Part shown: positions 8,192 through 17,200 of the stretch, one piece after another
Layout of the letters: each line of letters starts with the position of its first letter
How positions within the stretch are numbered: the first letter of the stretch is position 1
Assembly (NCBI GenBank): GCA_052173655.1
Contig: JBQMYD010000009.1
Location: 1-45,471 of the forward strand
Direction: 5' to 3'
Origin: RGIG9060 sp052173655
Lineage (GTDB): Bacteria > Spirochaetota > Spirochaetia > Treponematales > Treponemataceae
Length of the DNA stretch: 45,471 nt
Made by a program: the position numbers and the translations under genes
Notes under the pieces: model-generated
What the model was told of the DNA's origin: nothing
Databases searched by the model: none
Seen by the model: only the letters and a program-made list of their open reading frames with translations

Positions 8192-9769
8192 ATGTCAAAA
8201 AAATCACTGATTTTTCATCTTGTTGCCCATAAAGGTTATTTTAAGCATTTTGACGAAAAAAATATTTCAAAAAATCAAATATTATTTAATGCGATTTCAC
8301 AAACTTACCTGCCACTTTTAAATATGTTTGCAAATTTGGAATCGGACGGAATTCCTTTTAAAATTGGAATGACAATTTCTCCTACACTTTGTGCACAATT
8401 GAGCAATCCTCAGTTACAGCAAAGTTACATCGAATGGCTTGAAAAAATGGTTCTTCTTGGCGAAGAAGAGGTTGCAAGATATCCGGAAGGTTCAGAAAAA
8501 AACAAATTGGCAAAATTATATCTAAAAAATGCAAAAAGAGATAAAAGAGATTTTATTGAAACCTTTAATCAAGATATTCTTTCAAAATTTGCCTATTATG
8601 CAAAGAAAGGAAACATCGAACTTTTTGCAACCAGTGCAACTTATGCTTTTTTGCCTCATATCAGTGATTATGAAGAAGCTGTAAATGCTCAAATAGAAAT
8701 AGGACTTTCCTCCCACAAACATTTTTTTGGACTTGCACCGGAGGGTTTTTATCTGCCACATCTTGGCTATACACAAGGCTTGGAAAAGAACCTTCGCTCC
8801 TACGGATTAAACTATACTATTCTTGAATCTCAGGGAATTTTATTCGCAAATCCATGTTCTGAAATGGGAATATTTTCTCCGGTTAGAGGTAAAAATTCTT
8901 TTGCGTTTTTTGCAAAAGATACGGATTTAGATGATGAAATTTCAGGGAAAAGCGGATATAAGAATAATAAAACATACAGAAATCAGGAAAAAGACATAGG
9001 TTTTGACTCAGATTTGATAGATTTATCGAATTTTTTAGATAAATCAAATTCAAGATGTCCTACAGTTTTTAGGTATTGCTCAAATGGCGATGACAATTCT
9101 TTTTATGACGTAAAAAAAGCAAAAGAACAAGTTATGCAAGATGCAAAAGATTTTGTAAACCGGAAAGTTAAAAAGCTGCAAGAAGCGTCAACTTACAGCG
9201 GAGAAAAACACTGCTCTTTACTATGTTCTTTTTCGGAAGATTTGCTTGGAGAAAACTGGTTTGAAGGAATAAACTGGCTTGAACAAGTTTTTAGATTGGC
9301 TGCAGAAAATAACGAAATCGATATTGAAAATTGTTGCGACATAACAAAAGAACAGTATCAGCTTCAAGAAGTTCAACCTGCATTTAGTGCAGAAAACAGG
9401 GTAAACTTTGGTGAAAATCTTTTGGATAACAGCAATGATTGGCTTATCCGCTATATGAGGAAAAGCACGGAAAGAATGATTGACCTAGGTATCAGATTTT
9501 CCGAAAAAAGCGGATTAAAAGTAAGGGCTTTGAATCTTGCCGCAAAAGAAATTCTATTATGTCAAGCAAGCGATTGGGCTAACATGATTCACAATAAGTT
9601 TTATCCTGATTACGCAAAAGAGCAGTTTATAAAAACAATAAACGGATTTTCTACGGTTTACGAATCATTGGGTTCAAACACTATAAGCACGGAATGGCTT
9701 ACCAATCTTGAAAGAGAACACGATTTGTTCCCGTGGACAAACTACAGGGTATACAGCAAAAAAAAGTAA
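8192..9769 (+). CDS. GH57/DUF1957 branching-enzyme homologue lacking catalytic residues
   Basis: Overall organisation matches GH57 1,4-alpha-glucan branching enzymes. Motif 1 is FHLVAHKGYF, motif 2 is ATSATYAFLP, motif 3 is PEGFYLPHLGY, motif 4 is SFSEDLLGENWFEGINWL, and the C-terminal helical domain contains LNLAAKEILLCQASDW. In active enzymes motif 3 supplies the nucleophile Glu (WLPECAY type), but here that position is His190. Motif 4 supplies the acid/base Asp (YDxELFGHWW type), but here it is Ser348. The usual His residues of motifs 1 and 2 are also altered. The fold is preserved while catalysis is very probably lost, so a glucan-binding or regulatory pseudoenzyme is likely. The ribosome-binding site is GAGAGG. 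It follows the DUF4912 gene directly. Confidence 0.87.
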   Translation: MSKKSLIFHLVAHKGYFKHFDEKNISKNQILFNAISQTYLPLLNMFANLESDGIPFKIGMTISPTLCAQLSNPQLQQSYIEWLEKMVLLGEEEVARYPEGSEKNKLAKLYLKNAKRDKRDFIETFNQDILSKFAYYAKKGNIELFATSATYAFLPHISDYEEAVNAQIEIGLSSHKHFFGLAPEGFYLPHLGYTQGLEKNLRSYGLNYTILESQGILFANPCSEMGIFSPVRGKNSFAFFAKDTDLDDEISGKSGYKNNKTYRNQEKDIGFDSDLIDLSNFLDKSNSRCPTVFRYCSNGDDNSFYDVKKAKEQVMQDAKDFVNRKVKKLQEASTYSGEKHCSLLCSFSEDLLGENWFEGINWLEQVFRLAAENNEIDIENCCDITKEQYQLQEVQPAFSAENRVNFGENLLDNSNDWLIRYMRKSTERMIDLGIRFSEKSGLKVRALNLAAKEILLCQASDWANMIHNKFYPDYAKEQFIKTINGFSTVYESLGSNTISTEWLTNLEREHDLFPWTNYRVYSKKK

Positions 9770-9771
9770 TT

Positions 9772-11094
9772 TTAATTAAGAAACGAAGCATGTTTTATTT
9801 TTACCTGTAAAGAAAGAGTTTCTTTTGCTGCCGATAGTCCTTTGCGTGCCGGCTGATAGTTTTTATCCAGGGTCTTGTATTCTTGACCGTCAAGATCTTT
9901 TCCGCCTACGATTTGCGTCCAAAACCTTATAGCCTCTTTCATATCGCCGTCGGTATATTTTTTTAAGCCTTCAATGTAGAGCTCATCGATTTTTTCTTGT
10001 ATTTTTTCTCTGCCTCCATCTCCAAGGTTAATTTTAGCAGAAACATTTATTCGATTTACAGGATTTTTTGAAGAGGTAAAATCAAAACTGTAATTCAGAT
10101 TCATGATAAATTTTTTTACAAAAAATTCCGCACCTAAACTAAATCTTGGATTTGCCCCTTTTAGCAAAAAACCTCCCTGAAAAGCAAAAAAACCGGTACA
10201 CTGAACAGAAAATCCTGTTCCAACAGACCATTTTTCAGAAAGAAGCGGATTTAAAATATTTAAAGGTTGCTGAAACTCCACTGCCAAAGTTAAAAAATTT
10301 ATTGGCTTATATGAAATTCCAAATGAAAACTTTGAAGGCAAAGGATCATCAAGTTTTACCCCGTTAGGGGAACCCAGATTTGTAATACCTGCTCCAAAGT
10401 TACAAGCTGCAATCCCCACTTGAAAATTAGGTTCTCTGGATTTGTAGAATTTGCAAAAATTCATTTTCAGTTGCAAAGCTAAGTCCGCCATAAAGGCAAC
10501 CCCGGACTGCGATAATCCGGAACCTACAATAATTTTGCTGTCAATGTTTGAAGTATAGTCAGGCATATTTCTATATGCAGATTTTAAGTTTACCCCCAAT
10601 GCAACAGCTTTCAAATCGTAGCTTGTAAAAAAATTATAGGAAAAATTCACTATTCCCTCTGTTTCAGAATAATAATTTTTAGCCGTATCTTCAAAAAAAT
10701 TACGCTCAATAAATTCAACATAAAAACATTTTATACCGAAACCGAAACCGAAATTATTTTTTTGGAACGTGTACGCAATGGAATCCATGGAAGAATCCGC
10801 TACCAAAGAGTTATGAAAAATTCCTATTTCAGAATTTTTTAATACACAACCGGCAGCAGCATTGTATTCTAAAAAAGTAACGTCATCCGCAAGAGCAGTA
10901 AAGGCAGCCATAGCCTCCCCTCTTCCTGCAGGTGGAAGATTTAGAATTCTGTATCCTGTAATTCCTGCATTTTTGTCTATTAATTTAGAAAAAGCAGAAG
11001 ACAATGACGAAGATACATCTTCCTGTGCAAGAGAATTTATTTGCATAATCGGGAAGAACAAAATTAAGAAAAAAAATAAAAAATTAAAAACCAT
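9772..11094 (-). CDS. UPF0164-family outer-membrane beta-barrel protein
   Basis: Treponemal UPF0164 proteins are FadL-like barrels thought to move hydrophobic substrates across the outer membrane. The ATG at 11094 gives a clean signal peptide (MVFNFLFFFLILFFP, cleavage near SLAQEDV); an earlier in-frame start adds 16 charged residues. The N-terminal signature GYRILNLPPAGRGEAMA and TALADDVTFLEYNAA resembles the plug of FadL/PorV-type barrels, and many alternating beta strands follow to about residue 370. The last 70 residues are helical and TPR-like (ELYIEGLKKYTDGDMKEAI), so a periplasmic helical tail may recruit partners. It is divergent from an exported TPR/coiled-coil gene and convergent with the GH57 gene, two bases from its stop. 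Confidence 0.85.
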   Translation of the reverse strand: MVFNFLFFFLILFFPIMQINSLAQEDVSSSLSSAFSKLIDKNAGITGYRILNLPPAGRGEAMAAFTALADDVTFLEYNAAAGCVLKNSEIGIFHNSLVADSSMDSIAYTFQKNNFGFGFGIKCFYVEFIERNFFEDTAKNYYSETEGIVNFSYNFFTSYDLKAVALGVNLKSAYRNMPDYTSNIDSKIIVGSGLSQSGVAFMADLALQLKMNFCKFYKSREPNFQVGIAACNFGAGITNLGSPNGVKLDDPLPSKFSFGISYKPINFLTLAVEFQQPLNILNPLLSEKWSVGTGFSVQCTGFFAFQGGFLLKGANPRFSLGAEFFVKKFIMNLNYSFDFTSSKNPVNRINVSAKINLGDGGREKIQEKIDELYIEGLKKYTDGDMKEAIRFWTQIVGGKDLDGQEYKTLDKNYQPARKGLSAAKETLSLQVKIKHASFLN

Positions 11095-11244
11095 CTTTTT
11101 ATTTTTCACCGATGAATCTCCGTAGAATGTCTTTATAGTCAATAATATAGCTTATATCGCTATTTTTCGCTACAATTGTACTTACAGTATAGTAAAAAAA
11201 TGCCGAAAATTATGATATGTATCTATATTACTATCGGAAAGGCA

Positions 11245-14200
11245 GTGAAAAAAATTAATAAGCACTTAATTTTAACAGTTATTTTTACTTTCTCATTATT
11301 CTGCTTTTTGACGGCACAAAATTCGGTTAATACAAAAAAAAACAATATGATTTTAAAACAAGCAGATGAATTGATTGAACATCAGAATCTAAACGATGCC
11401 CTTGCACTGCTTCAAAATTATATAACTGAAAATCCGGAAGAATTTGATGATATACAACGTAGAATCCAAAAAATTTACACAATTAGGGAAGAATATGCAA
11501 AAAAAGCAAAAATTTTAGTTGCACTGATAGAAAAAGAATGTAAATCAACACAAGAATTAAATGAAAATTATCAAAAACAATTGAACATCATAGCAGAATT
11601 GGAATCTATGGAAAAAAATCCTACAGCTACAACGGAAAAATTCATACGCCAAGCAAAAACTGCCGCTCAATTTACGCTATACAAAGCAAAGTACAATGAA
11701 ATAATGGCTACAGGTTCAAAATTAACAATTGAACACAATTTTGATAAAGCAATCCAAGTTTTTTATTCGGGCTTGGATTTGTACCAAAAAGAGTTTTTTG
11801 AAAAAGACTATGGAAAAGAAGTTACGAAAAAAATACAAACAGATTTGGAAGATCTTGAAAAACTTGTAAACATAAGTAATTCACAAATTACTGACTTAAA
11901 AAATAAATATGATTTGTTTCAACAAGAACTTAAAGGCAAAAATTCGCAAAAAATAAACAACACTTATAAAAACTTTCAAACCAGCATTGAAAAATTAAGC
12001 AATACAAGAAATTCAATAGCAAAAATCGGTTGGGATTTTAAAAATACTTACAATGATTTACAAAAAATTGACGACGAATTGACAGATGCGTCATTTTTAC
12101 CTCTTGCATTCCGCTTTATACTCGGAGATAAAAAAACTTTACATTCGGGCATAATAGCATCTTTTGAACTACAATGGGAACTTACAATTCCAAAAGCAAA
12201 AACTTCAATTTCTTCGGCGATAGAACAAACAATGCTCCAAGCTGTAAATTCATTAAATTCAAAAGACTTACTGTTAAACAAAAATTTTTCCGAAACTGAT
12301 AAACATTTGAACCAAGTAAAGCAATATATCTTACTAGGCCAAAATATTGAAAACCTTTATGAACTGAAAAAAAATCCGGAAAAAACAAGTCAAAAAACTG
12401 CCGATTCGAATTTTTTGAATACACTGGACAGTTATAACAAATTTGTAGAATACGTAGAAAATTCGGAAACAACTTTACTTAGTCTAATCAATTTGAATTT
12501 TGAAACTGACAAGATGGAAAAAAGAAACCCTAAAACGGATATCGAAAAAAATGATCTTTATCATTCAAATCTTTTACTTGATAACATAAATCGGTACAAT
12601 CAAATTATACAGAAAACTTTACCTGTAAAATCTGAACTCAAAGAACTTGAAGGTATTTCAGTTTTTAATGAAGTTTTAAAACGTATAAATACAAACGCTT
12701 TAACAAAAAAAATAATTCAGCTTGAAAATTTGGCATCTTATTATCATGAGGGTTGCTTTTTCATTTTTCAAAATTACCAAAATTCAAATAACGAAGCAAA
12801 AAAACTTTTTGACACAAAATATCCTTCAGAAGCATTAGCTACCATAGAAAAAAGATTTGAAAACATAAATGATGATAAAAACAAAATTCAACAGAGGATA
12901 AACGAACTTGATAAAAATGCCGCTGATATGAGCAAAAAAAATAGTCCTGAATATTTTGTTAATAAAAAACACATGGAAGATTATCTTGAAAAACTCAGCA
13001 CTTTAGCCCTCCAAGCTGACGTGATTGCAAAAAAAGCAAAAGATGAAATTCAAATAGCAGAATTAGCAAAATATTATGCTGTAGAAAACATCGCAAAAGT
13101 AAAAGCAAATATGAAAGCGGAAGAATTTGAAAATTCTCTTAGAAATCTTGAAGAAGCCAGAATTAAATATGCAGAATCCCTTGCTCATCAAGAGTCAAAA
13201 ACTTTACGTTCTTCAAGTGAAAAAGAAATTAATGACTTGCTTGCCGAAATTTCAACAAGACAAAAAGAAGTTGTAGTTCGAAAGGTACGAAATCTTACAA
13301 CAAACGCAAAAGAAGCATTGGATAACGGAAATTTTGAAAAAGCAGAATCACTTTTAATTCAGGCAGAAAGTCTTTGGAGTAATGTTTACCTTGAGGAAAA
13401 TGAAGAAATAATAATTCTGGTTGAACTAATTGAAAACGCAATGAGAGTAAATACCGGTAGGGAAATTCCTCAAAATGATCCAAGATACGATACAATGAGC
13501 GGATTTTTGGAAATTGCCGTAAAAAATTTTAACGAAGGTGCAGTATTTGCAAAAAAAGGAGAAAAAGAAAAAGCCTTAGAATTTTTTGAGGAAGCCGGAA
13601 GTTATATAGAATCAGTAAAAAAAGAGTTTCCTAGAAACAAAGATGCCAGAGTTCTTTCATTAAAAATAAAACAACTTACATTGGACAAAAATGCCTTTGA
13701 TAAACTTTTTGAAGCGAATCTGCAAAGCATAAAAGAAAAACATATCGAGTATAGAAACGACAAAAATAAATTGCAGGAAGCTTATATTGAACTTGGAGAT
13801 TTAGAGGGAGTAAATCCAAAATATCCGGGTCTTCTTGCAGAAAAAGACAATTTGGAGCAGGATTTGGGTATAAAAGCTCAAAGAAAAGATGAAAAAGACT
13901 TAATGTATGCTAAAAATTTTACGGCAAAGGCTTACGATCTGTTTAACAGATCAAAAGACAACTCAACTTTGAGCTCGGCATTAAAACTTGTAAATCAAGC
14001 ATTAAAACTCGATCCTAATAATAAAAGTGCCCAACTGTTAAAAGATAAGATAAATATAATCAAAAAAACTGAAACTCATCTTTTACTTTCAGAAGAGTCT
14101 CTTGAAAAATACAACAAAGCTCTTTATCTTTTTAACAGCGGAGATATTTTTGGTGCTCAAGATTTGATAAACGAGCTTTTAACCGTACAGGAAAACAAAA

Positions 14201-14262
14201 AAACACCGAAAATTTTAAAGTTGCAAAAACAAATCAATGAAAGAATTGGAGTTGACCAATAG
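11245..14262 (+). CDS. exported coiled-coil/TPR-like protein
   Basis: A long, Lys/Glu/Asn-rich protein of about 1005 residues. I favour the GTG at 11245, which gives VKKINKHLILTVIFTF, a classical signal peptide cleaved near FLTAQ; an ATG 23 codons earlier would add an awkward extension. The mature protein is almost entirely helical. TPR-like pairs lie at the N-terminus (ADELIEHQNLNDALALLQNY), near residue 680-700 (NGNFEKAESLLIQAESLW) and at the C-terminus (KLVNQALKLDPNNKSAQLL), with long coiled coils between. It should be a periplasmic scaffold. Its TAG overlaps the GTG of the SpoIIE gene by one base, so the two are translationally coupled and probably act together. Confidence 0.75.
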   Translation: MKKINKHLILTVIFTFSLFCFLTAQNSVNTKKNNMILKQADELIEHQNLNDALALLQNYITENPEEFDDIQRRIQKIYTIREEYAKKAKILVALIEKECKSTQELNENYQKQLNIIAELESMEKNPTATTEKFIRQAKTAAQFTLYKAKYNEIMATGSKLTIEHNFDKAIQVFYSGLDLYQKEFFEKDYGKEVTKKIQTDLEDLEKLVNISNSQITDLKNKYDLFQQELKGKNSQKINNTYKNFQTSIEKLSNTRNSIAKIGWDFKNTYNDLQKIDDELTDASFLPLAFRFILGDKKTLHSGIIASFELQWELTIPKAKTSISSAIEQTMLQAVNSLNSKDLLLNKNFSETDKHLNQVKQYILLGQNIENLYELKKNPEKTSQKTADSNFLNTLDSYNKFVEYVENSETTLLSLINLNFETDKMEKRNPKTDIEKNDLYHSNLLLDNINRYNQIIQKTLPVKSELKELEGISVFNEVLKRINTNALTKKIIQLENLASYYHEGCFFIFQNYQNSNNEAKKLFDTKYPSEALATIEKRFENINDDKNKIQQRINELDKNAADMSKKNSPEYFVNKKHMEDYLEKLSTLALQADVIAKKAKDEIQIAELAKYYAVENIAKVKANMKAEEFENSLRNLEEARIKYAESLAHQESKTLRSSSEKEINDLLAEISTRQKEVVVRKVRNLTTNAKEALDNGNFEKAESLLIQAESLWSNVYLEENEEIIILVELIENAMRVNTGREIPQNDPRYDTMSGFLEIAVKNFNEGAVFAKKGEKEKALEFFEEAGSYIESVKKEFPRNKDARVLSLKIKQLTLDKNAFDKLFEANLQSIKEKHIEYRNDKNKLQEAYIELGDLEGVNPKYPGLLAEKDNLEQDLGIKAQRKDEKDLMYAKNFTAKAYDLFNRSKDNSTLSSALKLVNQALKLDPNNKSAQLLKDKINIIKKTETHLLLSEESLEKYNKALYLFNSGDIFGAQDLINELLTVQENKKTPKILKLQKQINERIGVDQ

Positions 14263-17200
14263 TGAAAAAAAATTTTTACTTAATATTGTTTTTGTTTTTT
14301 CTCATAGCATTAAGCATAGGCACCTCGCAAAATATTTTTGCTCAACAGTTTTTTTGGGAACGAGCTGAAAATATTGAAACCGGCAATGCAAAATTTTTAA
14401 AAACCGTAAATTCTCAAAATAAGCAAGGAAAAATTATTTCGGTTATTGTCTGGCAGGAAATAGAAGAAATAAAAAAAGAAAAAAATATTTATTTATCATC
14501 AAAAGTATACATCGATGATAAATGCACTACAAATCTAAGATTTGCAGGTCCATTCAAAGTTGAAGGAGATACCATTCCTGAAATTTTTTCCGTAGCAATA
14601 AATAAAAAAGGAAAAATACTTGTAGCTGCATTCAGTCTTTCATCCGCTATTACAATTTTTACTTCAACCGATTACGGATCTTCTTTTTCTGAAAAAAAAC
14701 TTAGTGAAGATTCTCTATCCTATGTAGGGCCAAGGATTTTTACAACGGCAAACGACGGTTTTATTCTTTTTGCAACTCAAAATCTTACTTTGGAAACTGA
14801 AGCAAACTATCGAATTATGTATTCCAAAAGCGATGACGGTGAAAAGTGGGCAGATTTTTTACCATTTGCTGCAACCGAGGATGCGGCAAGTCCAACAATT
14901 TCAACCCTTTTTACAGACGGATACACAACCACGGCTATTTTTCAAGCATATCAAGTTTTTCATAATCAAACAAATGCAAACCGTGCAATAAAAAGTTACC
15001 AACTTTTTGCAACAAACAGTATCGACAATGGAAACAATTGGAGTAAACCTGCATTAATATCAAATGTTGGAAAAAATTACGAAAAAACACAAAACCAACA
15101 GGCTGTTGCATTTAAGTTCAAAGATAAAATTTATATAGCATGGGAACGAGCCTTAATGGAAGAAAGAATTTCCGGCAAAAAAGTTCACATATATCTTGGA
15201 GAATACAAAAAATCAAATTCTACGATTTTACTTCCGGAAAATTCTTTAGATTTTAGGATTTCCTCATACGAAGGAAATTCCAGCAAGCCTCAACTTTTTG
15301 ATTTTAAAGGATCTTTTTATGCTCTTTGGTCTAACAATAAAAACGGTGTTAACAGAGTATATCTGGCAAAGAAAAATGAAATGGGAAACGGCTGGAAAGA
15401 AGAAGTAATTTCAGGTTCAAAAAATGAAGCATTTTTTGCAATTCCTGTTATTTCAAATAACGGAGAAAATATCAATATTTTTTGGCAAGAGGAAACAGGA
15501 AACGGAAAATCATATATAAAACACTTGGCACCTGATACCTCTATCGGAAAAGCAAAGTTGGAAATTTCTCCAAATAAAAAATCTACATCACAAAAAGTTT
15601 CCATTAGAATAAAATTACCCCAGGATACTTCAGGAATAAAAGGATACGCATTTAGCTGGTCAAAAGACGAATCTGAAAAGGTTCCGGATACAATTATGAA
15701 TTATCCCAATCAGACAAAAATCACTTTGGAAGCAAATGAAGACGGAAAGTGGTTTTTTAAAATAAAAGTACAGGATAATGCAGGTAACTGGTCAAACGAA
15801 AGTGAAGTTTCTTATGAAAAAGATACAACGCCTCCTCTTGCCCCTGTTATTCAGATGCTTAATCTTGATTCAAACGGTTATGTTTCTTCAAACACATTTA
15901 AAATTAAATGGGATGTGCAAGAAGAAGATGAAATTCAAATAAAAGATATTCAACAATTCATCTGTACCTTATACAGAATTTCAAAGTCAGGAACAAAAAG
16001 TCTTATTTTTAGCCGAAAAACATCGTCAGAGTTTATGGACATTCAAAATGAAGAAGACGGAAATTATGTTTTTTCAGTAAAGGCCTCAGATTCTTGCGGC
16101 AATATAGGAAAAGCGGCAACAATCGAATTTAGCCTAAACAAATATATTCCATACACTTTAATAACAAACATAAATGCGGCAGCAGATGATTACGGAAAAA
16201 TCAATTTAACCATATATGGAAAAGGTTTTTCTACTGACGGGACAATTACAGAAATCATTATAGACAAAGACGGAAAACTACCGTATGACAAAATTTTGTA
16301 TCTAAAAGAAAGACAATTCAAGGTAGAATCCGATACAAAAATTTTAAACGCAAGCTTTGAAGAAATAAACGGAGGTAGCTATAAAATCGGTTTAGTACAT
16401 TCAAAGCGTGGAACATACTGGAATAAAAAAATAACTATAACTGAAAACGGAATCGTAAAAATGGGCGACTATTCTTACACATACACTCCGGACTGGAAAA
16501 AAGTTGAATATAAAAAATATTCAATTCAGATTGGAGATATCCTAATTGCATTGTTATCGTTGCTTTGTCTTGCAGGAATTTTACTTTCGTTTTTTGGAAT
16601 AACACAAACGGCAAAAAATAGTTCAATTTTACAAAAAGAAATAAACGCTTTACTAAAGGGCGAACCTTTGGTTAGGAGAGATGCAATGGATAAAGGAAGA
16701 TTAAATTCGACAAACAAAAAATTTATCAGTATAAAACTGAAACTTGGAATTTTTATTTCAAGTCTTGTAGTTTCGATTATTATTCTTGTATCAAGTATTT
16801 TGGGATACTTAAATATAAAAAATCAACAAATGACACTTGCAGAGGAACTTGAAGGTAAAATTAACATTTTGCTTGACAGCCTTTCAACAGGAGCAAAAGC
16901 CTACGGTTTTAAGGAAGAAACGAAAACAGACCTGATGATGCTTGTAAATCAATCAACCTCTTTGAAAGCAGCAAAATACGCAACACTTACAAGCTTTCCT
17001 CAGGATGAAAATAATTTAAATATTAATTATATTTGGGCTACCAACGAAAATATTTTAACATTGCAGAATAAAATAAACACCTCGATTGTAAAATACGGAA
17101 ATACGCAACTTGATATTTCGGAAATGAAACAAATATTTGAACAATTTGAAAAAATAAGTAGCGAACTCACTGCTAAGGACGGACCAATAGAAAAAATAAA

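Noticed and set aside
8192..9769. Annotating the GH57 protein as an active 1,4-alpha-glucan branching enzyme
   Set aside because: Both catalytic residues are replaced at the expected positions, so only the fold, not the activity, is supported.
15317..15604. Antisense open frames inside the SpoIIE gene and many similar ones elsewhere
   Set aside because: They are shadows in AT-rich coding sequence, without ribosome-binding sites, recognisable domains or independent promoters.
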